Source of the DNA: CAWEBF01 sp963807235
Lineage (GTDB): Bacteria > Acidobacteriota > Vicinamibacteria > Vicinamibacterales > UBA2999
DNA length: 64,000 nt
NCBI GenBank assembly: GCA_963807235.1
Contig: CAWEBF010000010.1
Coordinates: 62,001 to 126,000 of the forward strand
Reading direction: 5' to 3'
Position 1 is the first letter of the stretch. Each line of letters starts with the position of its first letter. Below the pieces are notes generated by a model. That model searched no databases, was not told the origin of the DNA, and saw only the letters and a program-made list of their open reading frames with translations. A program made the translations under genes and the position numbers. This document shows positions 39,183 to 47,028 of the stretch, piece after piece.

Positions 39183-40017
39183 CCAGCGGCACACGGCGCT
39201 TTGGACTGCCGTCGCCGTCTTCCTGTGCGTGTTTCATCTCAACGCGCCAGCTGCGCACGCGCAGATTGCCGACATACGGACCTTCCTCGAGCGGTGCCCC
39301 ACCAACGATCCCGCCTACGGCCAGATTCGGATGGACTTTCGAATTCTCCGCGACGACAACGCAGTCGGCATGCTCGCGTGCACCGAACCCATTTCCACGA
39401 TGCCGTTGGCTCAGTATTCGGACGAGCTGATCCTCGTGCAGGGGCTGAGGGTGCTGTACTACATTGATCGTGGCCGCACCAACCATCTGCCGTGGACCAG
39501 CGGCACCGTCTACGACTGGATGAAATCGAGGGTGCGCGGCTTCAACATCAGCACGACAGCCACCAACAGCTCCTGCTGCATGCAAATCGCCGGCGAGCAC
39601 TACGTGGTGCTCGCGGATCAGGACGACAGCAACAGGGACTTCGATCGAACCTGGCGGGGCATCTCGGGGAATATCAGCCTCTATGCGCACGAGGTCAGGC
39701 ACCGCGACGGGTTTGGGCACGTAACGGGCTGTCCGATCGGGAGCGGCTGCGATGATGAGTACAACGAGTCCAACCTGTCGTCCTACGCGATCCAGTGGTG
39801 GCTGAACGCCAGCTGGCTGTCGGGGCGCCTCTATGTCGGATTCGCGTGCGCCGACGCCACGACCACGTCGGAGATCGCAAACTGGCACCTTTCCAGCGCC
39901 AATGGCTCCCGGGACAGATTCACCCGGAATCCGCCGCCCGTGTTGACGCTCCCCGCGCAGCCGGGTGGTGGATGTCGCCCACCTGACAAACCAACGAACC
40001 TGCGAATCGTCCAATAG
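39172..40017 (+). CDS. secreted metzincin-like putative metallopeptidase
   Basis: 281 residues from ATG 39172, overlapping the previous gene by 11 bp. A signal peptide (TALWTAVAVFLCVFHLNAPA) is followed by a domain of unknown family. It contains YAHEVRHRDGFGHVTGC, an exact HExxHxxGxxH zinc signature, and several cysteines (CCM, TGCPIGSGCDDE, FACADA, GGGC). The motif is seen directly; peptidase activity is inferred. The rest (MKSRVRGFNISTTATNSSCC) is not recognised. It starts within a truncated attC-like sequence. Confidence 0.65.
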   Translation: MTPNQRHTALWTAVAVFLCVFHLNAPAAHAQIADIRTFLERCPTNDPAYGQIRMDFRILRDDNAVGMLACTEPISTMPLAQYSDELILVQGLRVLYYIDRGRTNHLPWTSGTVYDWMKSRVRGFNISTTATNSSCCMQIAGEHYVVLADQDDSNRDFDRTWRGISGNISLYAHEVRHRDGFGHVTGCPIGSGCDDEYNESNLSSYAIQWWLNASWLSGRLYVGFACADATTTSEIANWHLSSANGSRDRFTRNPPPVLTLPAQPGGGCRPPDKPTNLRIVQ

Positions 40018-40027
40018 AGCTGAACCC

Positions 40028-40432
40028 ATGCCAAACGACACGTCGCCGGCCAGGCTCTACGGGGCGGTTCCGGTATTCCTGGTCGGCGACATCGCTTCGA
40101 CGATGCGTTGGTACGCGGAGAATCTGGGTTTCACGACGGATCCGTTCCCGGAATCGCCGCCCTATCACTTTTGCATTCTGTGCAGGGACACCGTGTCGAT
40201 CTTTCTGCAGCAGCTTGATGGCTATCGGAAGCCTGATTTGTATGACGAACGGGAAGGGGGCGTCTGGAACGCCTATTTGCGGACGGACGGTGTTCGTGCG
40301 CTGTTCGACGCACTATTACAGCGTCCTGGCGTGACGATACTCGAGCCGCTGTGTCACCAGCCGTACGGCCAGACCGAGTTCGTCGTTCGGGATCCAAACG
40401 GGTACGCGATCGTCTTTGGTGAACGCGACTGA
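40028..40432 (+). CDS. VOC-family (glyoxalase/bleomycin-resistance) protein
   Basis: 134 residues. Single VOC module: AVPVFLVGDIASTMRWYAEN, YHFCILCRDTVSIFLQQ, GVWNAYLRTDGVRALF and PYGQTEFVVRDPNGYAIVFG. Cytosolic; such proteins bind or modify small ligands, and antibiotic-binding relatives are common in cassettes. The 5' flank AGAGCTGAACCC resembles the sequence after the methyltransferase stop at 41231. The next gene starts 9 bp downstream. Confidence 0.85.
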   Translation: MPNDTSPARLYGAVPVFLVGDIASTMRWYAENLGFTTDPFPESPPYHFCILCRDTVSIFLQQLDGYRKPDLYDEREGGVWNAYLRTDGVRALFDALLQRPGVTILEPLCHQPYGQTEFVVRDPNGYAIVFGERD

Positions 40433-40440
40433 CTTCCTGA

Positions 40441-41227
40441 ATGGTCGCTTCAGGCGAGCCCTCCCGCCGGCCGTTCTACGCCGACTACGCATGGGCGTTC
40501 GACTTGATCATCGATCGCCCGGTCCGCAAGGAGTGTGCATCGATCGCGACGTGGCTGATCGAACGGGACGTCATGCCTGGCGCCAGGCTCCTCGACGCCG
40601 GATGCGGGACGGGACGGTATTCGATGGAACTGGCAAGGCGAGGGTATGCCGTTCAAGGCATTGACCTGTCGCCAGAGCTTGTGAGCATCGCGAGATCGAA
40701 TTCCGAGAGGGGTTCGGTTTCGTTCACGGTCGGTGACATCCTGACGGGCTCGGCCGAACGATACGATGCGATTCTGTGCCGTGGCGTTCTCAACGACCTC
40801 GTTGACGACAACGCCCGCAATGCCGTCTTCGACGGGTTCGTGCGTTCTCTTCGACCGGGGGGTGTGCTTGTTCTGGACGTCCGTGAATGGGACGCGTCGG
40901 CGGAGCGCAAAGCTCGTGAACCTATGTTTCCGGAAGAGAGTGTCGACGGATCGAGGCGAGTTGACCTTCACCAGTGTCACGGCACTCGATTCAGAGCGTC
41001 GGCAGCTCCTGATCTCGGAGGAGCACGCTCTCGTTCTTGAGGGACACGAGCGCGTCAGTGCCTATCAGTTCGTGATGCGGTGCTGGACACACGGCGAGCT
41101 TCGGTCCGCTCTGTCGCGGTACGGTTTTCAGAACGTAGCCTATTTCGGAGTGTACGATCCTGCGGTCGAGGCCGGAGTCACCGATCGAATTGTGGCCGTC
41201 GCTCAACTTTCGGGCGGTATGGCCTAA
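40441..41227 (+). CDS. class I SAM-dependent methyltransferase, frameshifted
   Basis: About 261 residues with one break near 40925 (after DVREWDASAE). Motif I is LLDAGCGTGRYSMELARRG, followed by GIDLSPELVSIA (acidic loop), FTVGDIL and AILCRGVLNDLVDD. The continuation in the next frame (GELTFTSVTALDSERRQLL, YQFVMRCWTHGELRSAL) is the usual C-terminal cap of small-molecule methyltransferases. Its stop TAA lies in GCCTAAC (41222-41228), an attC R''-type core, followed by AAGAGCTGAACC. Confidence 0.82.
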
Positions 41228-41240
41228 CAAGAGCTGAACC
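41222..41240 (+). other. half attC site (R''-L'')
   Basis: GCCTAAC followed by AAGAGCTGAACC after the methyltransferase stop. The matching L'-R' half is missing; MITE-like element B begins 51 bp later. A comparable truncated site is GCCTAAC-CAGCGGC at 39177. Confidence 0.5.
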
Positions 41241-41290
41241 ATGCCAAGCGACAGCACGCGTGCTGGTTTCCTCAGGCGCGTTTACGGATT

Positions 41291-41640
41291 GAGCCCGGCG
41301 CTCACCTGTGTTGATCCCGGGCCGCGTATGCCAGGCCGACCTTCCGCAATGCCGGAACGGGGTGGAGCGACTCTTCCCGCGCGTGTCCCGTCCATGCGTT
41401 TTGGCCCGGCCACGTCCCTTCGTGACGCGGCCGTCCAGAGTTCGCTTGAGAGCCCCGAAGCTTCGCTTCGGGTTCTCAAGGGTTCGAGTTGTTCGAATTA
41501 GCTCGGACAATTTGAGCCGCGGGCGGATGTAGCCTCGAATCAGCTCATACACGCGCGGTGCAGCGGCAGGTACCGAGCGGAGACCCGTTCCCGGCCGCAG
41601 CATCCGCGGACCGGGAGCAACACAGGTGAGCGTCGGGCGC
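41291..41640 (-). mobile_element. MITE-like element, copy B (350 bp, inverted)
   Basis: Terminal inverted repeats 41291-41330 and 41601-41640 correspond to those of copy A in reverse orientation. Large blocks are nearly identical to A, for instance GGTCTCCGCTCGG (rc) and GGCATACGCGGCC (rc). B carries about 82 extra bases (~41401-41483) made of two hairpins. Its right end reaches the stop codon of the convergent DUF6152 gene. Confidence 0.75.
41445..41480. repeat. hairpin within the extra segment of element B
   Basis: CTTGAGAGCCCCGAAGC pairs with GCTTCGGGTTCTCAAG around a TTC loop. A second hairpin (CGGCCACGTC / GACGCGGCCG) lies at about 41407-41432. Both are absent from copy A. Confidence 0.65.
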
Positions 41641-42017
41641 TACGGGTGGTGGTCGTAGCGGAAGCCGTCTGATGAACGGCGCAGCATGCGCACGTAGAGC
41701 ATGTTCGGCTCGCGGCGAGAGGGATCGCCGGTCACCTCGATGCGGTCGCCAGGCTTCAACGTCTGTTCGGTGAACCCCAGCTCGGCGAGTTCCCAGCGGT
41801 TGTCCATCTCCATCGTCAATGTTCGGGCAGGCGAGCCAGGTGTCGTCACCTCCACCACGATTGACGGGTGCGGATTGACGAACCGCCACTGCTTCACGAC
41901 CGCGCTGATCGTGGCGCGCTTGTCTTTGTCGTAGACGGACGCGATCGAATGGTGCGCCAGCAACGGAGCGGTGAACGCGAGCACCAACGCGGCCGCGATT
42001 GCGTTACTTGCGCGCAC
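41640..42017 (-). CDS. DUF6152 family secreted protein
   Basis: About 125 residues. GTG 42017 is preferred (RASNAIAAALVLAFTAPLLA signal peptide; GGAG about 9 nt upstream) over the ATG at 42071, which lies deep in the peptidase gene. The mature part begins HHSIASVYDKDKRATI and has VKQWRFVNPHPSIVVEV and LKPGDRIEVTGDP, matching the paralogues. It overlaps the end of the M28 peptidase gene by 14 bp, indicating coupled expression. The stop codon coincides with the end of element B. Confidence 0.78.
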   Translation of the reverse strand: MRASNAIAAALVLAFTAPLLAHHSIASVYDKDKRATISAVVKQWRFVNPHPSIVVEVTTPGSPARTLTMEMDNRWELAELGFTEQTLKPGDRIEVTGDPSRREPNMLYVRMLRRSSDGFRYDHHP

Positions 42018-43677
42018 TGAACAGATCTCCGAAGAAGTCGCCCTCGTTCCACGTGGGCTTTGCGTCGGCATCGGCGATGCCGCGCGCGATCAGGTAGTTC
42101 ACGCGCGCGAACCTGGCGCCGGCGTTGTAGTCGATCGGCAGGTTCAGGTCGTCGGACGGTCTGTGGTAGTGCTGCGCCAGAAAGCCGTTGAACACCTTGC
42201 CGCCTTCGCCAGCGCCGGCGGGCGTGTTCCAGCCGGTGGAGAGGAAGATCGCCGGCACGCCCTGCTGTACGAACCGGTAGTGATCCGACCGCGTGAAGAT
42301 GGCCTCGTCCGGCATGGGATCGGGCGTCACCGTGAGGCCGGCCTGCTTGGCGGCGTCGGTCACGACCTGCTGGAGCGACGAGTGCGTGGCGCCGAACGCG
42401 ATCACGTCCGTGAAGTCGTAGAGCAGAATCGGCATGTCGATGTTCACGGCGCCGATGAGGCTGCTGGCCGGGACGCTGGGATTGCGAGCGAAATACTCCG
42501 AGCCGAGCAGGCCCTTCTCCTCCGCGGTCACCGCCAGAAACAGGAGGGATCGCCGCGGCCGGGGTGCGGACGTGGACGCCGCGCGCGCTGTCTCCAGCAG
42601 CGCCGCGATGCCCGCCGCATTGTCGAGCGCACCGTTGTACAGGCGATCGCCGTTGACCTCGGCGCCGATGCCTTCGTGATCGAGATGCCCCAGCACCACC
42701 ACGTGCTCGGCGCGCAACGCGGGGTCCGAGCCCGGCAACACGCCGGCCACGTTGGCACTCGTGCGCCGCTCATGCCGCGACCGTTGCGCCGCTTCGATCG
42801 ATACAGCCAGCGGAAAGCCCTTCGGGGCGCCCTTCACGGCTTCGGCGCGGACCTCCGCATACGATCGCGGCGCGCCTTCGAACAGCACCGCGCCGTCCGC
42901 TGGGCTCATGAATACGGTGGCCTGGATGGACGGTGCCGCCACGAACGGCATGCCGTCCGGTCCAATCCACGACATCTGCATGGCGTCCATGTTCTGGACG
43001 TTCCGCGTCCACGGGCTGACCTTCTCGAAGCGCTCGGTGTAGACGGACACGAGCGCCACCGCGCCCTTGGCGGCGGCAGTCCGCTGCTTCTCGCGCGTCG
43101 AGCCGTAGTGCGCGCCTTCTTCGCTCGGGAGGGACGCCGGGTAGCCGGTGAGGACCACCACTACCTTGCCGTTCACGTCCAGGCCCTCGTAGTCGTTGAC
43201 CTTGAACGCAGGCGCCTCGATGCCGTAGCCCACGAATACGGCCGGCGCCGATGCCACGCTGGACGTGTGGAGCGGGGAAGAGGCGACCAGGAATTGGGTC
43301 CCCAGGTTCAGGCGCGTGGTCCGCGCGCCGGAGCGGACGACCATGCGCGCTCCATCCTTCACCAGCCAATGCGCCTGGAGCGGCACCTGCTGCAGATAGC
43401 TTTGCTTGTCGCCGGCAGGTTCCAGGCCGAGCTGGCGGAACTGTGAAGCCACGTAGCTCGCGGCCAGGTCGTAGCCGCGTGTTCCGGCCTCGCGGCCTTC
43501 CAGCAGGTCGCTCGCCAGGAACCGCATGTGCGCTTCGATCGCCGCCGGCGTGATCGAGTCGGCGGTCCGCGGCGCGGGGGGTTCAGGAGCGGCGGTGCTG
43601 CTGCCGCACGAGGCAAGCGTCAGCGCGGCGAGCGCGACTCCCACCGAGGACGCGAAGGCTCTGGACATAGGCGGCAT
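42004..43677 (-). CDS. M28-family lipoprotein peptidase
   Basis: About 557 residues from ATG 43677 (or 43668). A lipobox LASC follows a short signal (SVGVALAALTLASCGSS). The zinc-aminopeptidase core is complete: GHLDHEGIG, NGALDNAAGIAALLE, TAEEKGLLGSEYF, VNIDMPIL and HYHRPSDDLN. A PA-type inserted domain (~130-290) precedes it. The protein probably sits in the outer or inner membrane facing the periplasm and trims peptides. DUF6152 genes lie on both sides in the same direction, suggesting one operon 44109-41640. Confidence 0.88.
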   Translation of the reverse strand: MPPMSRAFASSVGVALAALTLASCGSSTAAPEPPAPRTADSITPAAIEAHMRFLASDLLEGREAGTRGYDLAASYVASQFRQLGLEPAGDKQSYLQQVPLQAHWLVKDGARMVVRSGARTTRLNLGTQFLVASSPLHTSSVASAPAVFVGYGIEAPAFKVNDYEGLDVNGKVVVVLTGYPASLPSEEGAHYGSTREKQRTAAAKGAVALVSVYTERFEKVSPWTRNVQNMDAMQMSWIGPDGMPFVAAPSIQATVFMSPADGAVLFEGAPRSYAEVRAEAVKGAPKGFPLAVSIEAAQRSRHERRTSANVAGVLPGSDPALRAEHVVVLGHLDHEGIGAEVNGDRLYNGALDNAAGIAALLETARAASTSAPRPRRSLLFLAVTAEEKGLLGSEYFARNPSVPASSLIGAVNIDMPILLYDFTDVIAFGATHSSLQQVVTDAAKQAGLTVTPDPMPDEAIFTRSDHYRFVQQGVPAIFLSTGWNTPAGAGEGGKVFNGFLAQHYHRPSDDLNLPIDYNAGARFARVNYLIARGIADADAKPTWNEGDFFGDLFSARK

Positions 43678-43705
43678 GGTACATCCGGGCGCGCCGGTGC
43701 CGGAG

Positions 43706-44109
43706 TCAGGGGCGGTCGAGCCAGGGCCGGCTGACCGGCAGCGTCTCGCCGCTGGCCCGCACGATGCGTTTGATCGAGACCGCCGCGCGCATCGGAGCGC
43801 GCGGGGTAGATCACGACCTGGATGGATTCGCCGGCCCGAAGGGTCGTGGCGGACCAGCTGCGCTGCTGGGCCCAGGACAGGGGCGGACCCTCCAGCTCCC
43901 AGCGCTCTTCGCCGGCCGTCCGATCGCGCCGCGGTCAGCACGACCCAGGTGTGCGGCTGTGTCCACCGCCACTCCGCGACACGGCCGGAGACGGTCACCT
44001 CGCGATCGGTGTGGTAGGCCGCGGACCCGTGGTGGGCCGAGATCGTGGCGCCCATTGCTGCCGCCGCCGCGAGGGACACCATCAGCCGGGCGCGCTGAAA
44101 CACAGTCAT
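43706..44109 (-). CDS. DUF6152-like secreted protein, frameshifted
   Basis: About 134 residues from ATG 44109, with GGAG 7 nt upstream. A signal peptide (VFQRARLMVSLAAAAAMGA) is followed by HHGSAAYHTDREVTVSGRV and EWRWTQPHTWVVL. A break near 43920 joins to ERWELEGPPLSWAQQRSWS, TLRAGESIQVVIYPARS and ending PVSRPWLDRP at 43706. First gene of the minus-strand unit with the M28 peptidase. Function unknown. Confidence 0.7.
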
Positions 44110-44220
44110 GTCGAGTCTCCGGCAAGCCAGCAAAGCTGAAATCTGAGCCAAAATTGCGGGACGCCCGTCTGCAAACGGCGTCCGGGGCCATTATCATTCC
44201 TGACGTCCAGGGGAAGCACC

Positions 44221-44487
44221 ATGTGCCGCAACATCAAGACGCTTGCCAACTTCGAGCCGCCGGCCACCGATGACGAGATTCGGGCGTCGGCGCTGCAGTT
44301 TGTCCGGAAGCTGAGCGGCTCCACGCGCCCGTCGCGCGCCAACGAGGCGGTGTTCAACCAGGCGGTCGAAGAAGTGACGGCCGCCGCGGAGCGCCTGGTG
44401 CGCTCGCTCACCACCGCTGCGCCCCCTCGCAATCGGGAGGTGGAGGCGCTGAAGGCGCAGGAGCGCGCCCGCGTCCGCTACGCGTGA
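44221..44487 (+). CDS. DUF2277 domain-containing protein
   Basis: 88 residues. MCRNIKTLANFEPPATDDEI, ALQFVRKLSGSTRPSRANEA and TAAPPRNREVEALKAQERAR match the full-length family, a small helical cytosolic protein widespread in bacteria with no known role. It is transcribed divergently from the DUF6152-M28 unit. The next gene starts 39 bp after the stop. Confidence 0.9.
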   Translation: MCRNIKTLANFEPPATDDEIRASALQFVRKLSGSTRPSRANEAVFNQAVEEVTAAAERLVRSLTTAAPPRNREVEALKAQERARVRYA

Positions 44488-44526
44488 GTGCTGTCCGCGC
44501 GTCCGACGCGCGAAAGGGCCGGTGAC

Positions 44527-45390
44527 ATGCAGAGAGTGCGCACGCTGATCACGGTGGTCGTCGCAGCGGGGCTCGGGGCCGCGCTGGCGACAATGGCCTT
44601 GCCGGTCGCGGGTCAAACCGCCGCGTATCGCGCCCCGAGGCTCGCCGACGGCCATCCCGACTTGAACGGCATCTGGCAGTCGCTCAACGAGGCCAACTTC
44701 GACATCGAACTGCATGCGGCGCGGCCCGCCATGGCCTTGCGCGCCGGCCCTTACGGGCCGCTGCCCGCCGCGCCGGTCCTGGCGCTCGGGGCGGTGGGCG
44801 CCGTGCCGCCCGGTCTCGGCGTGGTCGAAGGGGAGATTCCGTACAGGCCGGAGGCGCTTGCACAGAGAAAGAAGAATCAGGAGAACTGGCTGACGCTGGA
44901 TCCCGAGATCAAGTGCTATCTGCCCGGCGTGCCGCGCGCCACCTACATGCCACACCCGTTTCAGATCCTCCACAGCACGAAGGCCATCTTCATCGCCTAT
45001 CAGTACGCGGGCGCCGTGCGCGATGTCTACTTGAAGGATCCGGGACCGGCACCGGTGGAATCGTGGATGGGGCAGTCGGTGGGCCGGTGGGAGGGCGACA
45101 CGCTGGTGGTCGACGTGACCGGCTTCAACGACCAGACCTGGTTCGACCGGTCCGGCAACTTCCACAGCGACGCCCTGCACGTCGTGGAGCGCTACACGCG
45201 CACGGCACCGGACGTCATCTCGTACGAGGCGACCATCGAGGATCCGAAGGTGTTCACGCGGCCGTGGAAGATGAGCATGCCCTTGTACCGCCGGCTGGAA
45301 CGGAATGCGCAGCTGATGGATTTCAAGTGCGTGGAGTTCGTCGAGGAGCTGATGTTCGGCCAGTGGCGCAAGACGCCGCTGAGCCGCTAG
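44527..45390 (+). CDS. secreted WEGDTLVVDT-family protein
   Basis: 287 residues from ATG 44527. A signal peptide (RTLITVVVAAGLGAALATMA) is followed by APRLADGHPDLNGIWQSLN, LDPEIKCYLPGVPRATYMP, IFIAYQYAGAVRDVYL and WMGQSVGRWEGDTLVVDVTG. HSDALHVVERYTR follows. The PDGHPDL.G..W opening and WEGDTLVVD/ER.TR core are shared with 45422 and partly with 7092. Function unknown. The gene is followed 31 bp later by its paralogue. Confidence 0.78.
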   Translation: MQRVRTLITVVVAAGLGAALATMALPVAGQTAAYRAPRLADGHPDLNGIWQSLNEANFDIELHAARPAMALRAGPYGPLPAAPVLALGAVGAVPPGLGVVEGEIPYRPEALAQRKKNQENWLTLDPEIKCYLPGVPRATYMPHPFQILHSTKAIFIAYQYAGAVRDVYLKDPGPAPVESWMGQSVGRWEGDTLVVDVTGFNDQTWFDRSGNFHSDALHVVERYTRTAPDVISYEATIEDPKVFTRPWKMSMPLYRRLERNAQLMDFKCVEFVEELMFGQWRKTPLSR

Positions 45391-45421
45391 TGTGGCCTTG
45401 AACGTCACGGTTGGAGGCTGT

Positions 45422-46498
45422 ATGAAACGTCGCGCGTTGCTGGCGGGAATGCTCGGCCTTACGGTCGCGCTGGGATCGCTCGCGTCGATGCCGGTGGCCG
45501 GGCAGGTCCGCGGACAGAAGCCCTATTCACCGCTGCGTATGCCCGATGGTCATCCCGACCTGCAAGGCACCTACGACCTGGCCACGCTGACGCCGCTGGA
45601 GCGGCCCGCCAACGCGAAGGCGATTCTCACGGCGGAAGAGGCTGCCGCGCTCGAAAAGGCCGTCGCCGCGCGCGTCGCGGCCGGGTTGCAGCCGAGCCGG
45701 GGCGATCGCCCCGCACCGCCCAAGGGGGGAGACGGCAGTCAGGGGGCGGCCGGCAACGTGGGCGGCTACAACTCGTTCTGGCTCGATCCGGGCTCGTCCT
45801 ACACGATCGTCAACGGCGAGCGACGCACCGCGCTCATCATCGATCCACCAGACGGGAAGGTGCCCTCGATGACACCCGCGGCGCGTCAGCGTTTCGCCGC
45901 GGCTCTGGCCCGGCCAACGTCCGACGCGACGCAGAGCGATGACCCGGGCCTCGAGACCGCCCCAGGCGCCTACGACGACCCCGAACGCCGTCCGCTCGGC
46001 GAGCGTTGCCTCTTGGGGTTCGGCTCGACGTCCGGCCCGCCGGCGCTGCCGAACTACTTCTACAACAACCTCCACAAGATCGTGCAGACGCCGAACGCCG
46101 TGATGATCCTGAACGAGATGGTGCACGACGCCCGCATCGTCCGCATGAACCAGCCGCACCTGCCAAAGACCGTCCGCAAGTGGATGGGCGACTCCGTGGG
46201 CCGGTGGGAAGGCGACACGCTGGTGGTGGACACGACGAACTTCACCGACCAGACGCGCTTCCGCGGATCCAGCCAGGATCTGCACGTCGTGGAGCGCTTC
46301 ACCAGGGTGGACGACCGGACGCTGCTCTATCGCTTCACGATCGAGGATCCCGCCACGTGGGTCCGGCCGTGGACGGGCGAGTACGCGTGGCCGGCCACCG
46401 ACGAGCTGATCTACGAGTACGCCTGCCACGAGGCCAACTACGCGCTGGAGAACGTGCTGCGCGGTGCCAGGCGTCGGGAAGCCGACGCCAGGAGGTAG
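45422..46498 (+). CDS. secreted WEGDTLVVDT-family protein (paralogue)
   Basis: 358 residues from ATG 45422. A signal peptide (KRRALLAGMLGLTVALGSLA) leads to SPLRMPDGHPDLQGTYDLAT, a linker, NSFWLDPGSSYTIVNGERRT and LIIDPPDGKVPSMTPAARQR. GERCLLGFGSTSGPPALPN, VQTPNAVMILNEMVHDARIV and SVGRWEGDTLVVDTTNFTDQ follow. It is longer than 44527 by an inserted ~70 residues. AGGAGG before the next gene links it to the DUF6152 gene 4 bp downstream. Confidence 0.8.
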   Translation: MKRRALLAGMLGLTVALGSLASMPVAGQVRGQKPYSPLRMPDGHPDLQGTYDLATLTPLERPANAKAILTAEEAAALEKAVAARVAAGLQPSRGDRPAPPKGGDGSQGAAGNVGGYNSFWLDPGSSYTIVNGERRTALIIDPPDGKVPSMTPAARQRFAAALARPTSDATQSDDPGLETAPGAYDDPERRPLGERCLLGFGSTSGPPALPNYFYNNLHKIVQTPNAVMILNEMVHDARIVRMNQPHLPKTVRKWMGDSVGRWEGDTLVVDTTNFTDQTRFRGSSQDLHVVERFTRVDDRTLLYRFTIEDPATWVRPWTGEYAWPATDELIYEYACHEANYALENVLRGARRREADARR

Positions 46499-46502
46499 TG
46501 TG

Positions 46503-46943
46503 ATGCGACTGATCCAGAGTGTTGGCGCCGTCCTGCTGTGCGCCGCGGCCCTCACCGCGTCGGTGCAGGCGCACCATGCGTTCGGCGGCGAGTTCGACGC
46601 CAACCGGCCGGTGCTGCTGCGCGGCGCGATCGTGAAGGTCGAGTGGGTGAACCCGCACACGTGGATCCACATGGAGGTCAAGAAGCCGGATGGCGGCACC
46701 GAGGTGTGGATGATCGAGGGCGGCAGCCCCAACTCGCTGCTCCGGCGGGGAGTGACGAAGCAGTCGCTCCAGATCGGCGCCGAGATCGTCGTGGACGGCT
46801 ACCAGGCCAGGGACTACACGCTCAAGCGCGCCAACGGCCGCAACGTGACGTACCCGGATGGCCGCAAGCTGTTCTTCGGCTCGTCGGGCACGGGCGCGCC
46901 GCGCGACAACGCCGATCCGACCGAGAAGGGCGCCGGGCGCTGA
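46503..46943 (+). CDS. DUF6152 family secreted protein
   Basis: 146 residues from ATG 46503; AGGAGG lies at the end of the preceding gene. A signal peptide (RLIQSVGAVLLCAAALTASV) is followed by HHAFGGEFDANRPVLLRG and VKVEWVNPHTWIHMEVKKPD. LQIGAEIVVDGYQARDY follows, and the C terminus is longer than in the paralogues. Third gene of a 44527-46943 unit, repeating the WEGDTLVVDT/DUF6152 pairing of 6.7-7.9 kb. Confidence 0.82.
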   Translation: MRLIQSVGAVLLCAAALTASVQAHHAFGGEFDANRPVLLRGAIVKVEWVNPHTWIHMEVKKPDGGTEVWMIEGGSPNSLLRRGVTKQSLQIGAEIVVDGYQARDYTLKRANGRNVTYPDGRKLFFGSSGTGAPRDNADPTEKGAGR

Positions 46944-46963
46944 GAGTGTCCTGATTTGCGGAA

Positions 46964-47018
46964 TTGGGGTCGGGCCTAATTGGGGCGCCCGCGGCGCCCC
47001 AATTAGGCCCGACCCCAA
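46964..47018. terminator. 26-bp perfect palindrome between convergent genes (REP-like)
   Basis: Left arm 46964-46989 and right arm 46993-47018 are exact reverse complements with a CGC loop. It lies between the stops of 46943 and 47029 and so may serve as a bidirectional terminator. The first 18 bases of the arm recur at 32289, so it is also a dispersed repeat. Confidence 0.65.
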
Positions 47019-47028
47019 CCCGGTTCCG

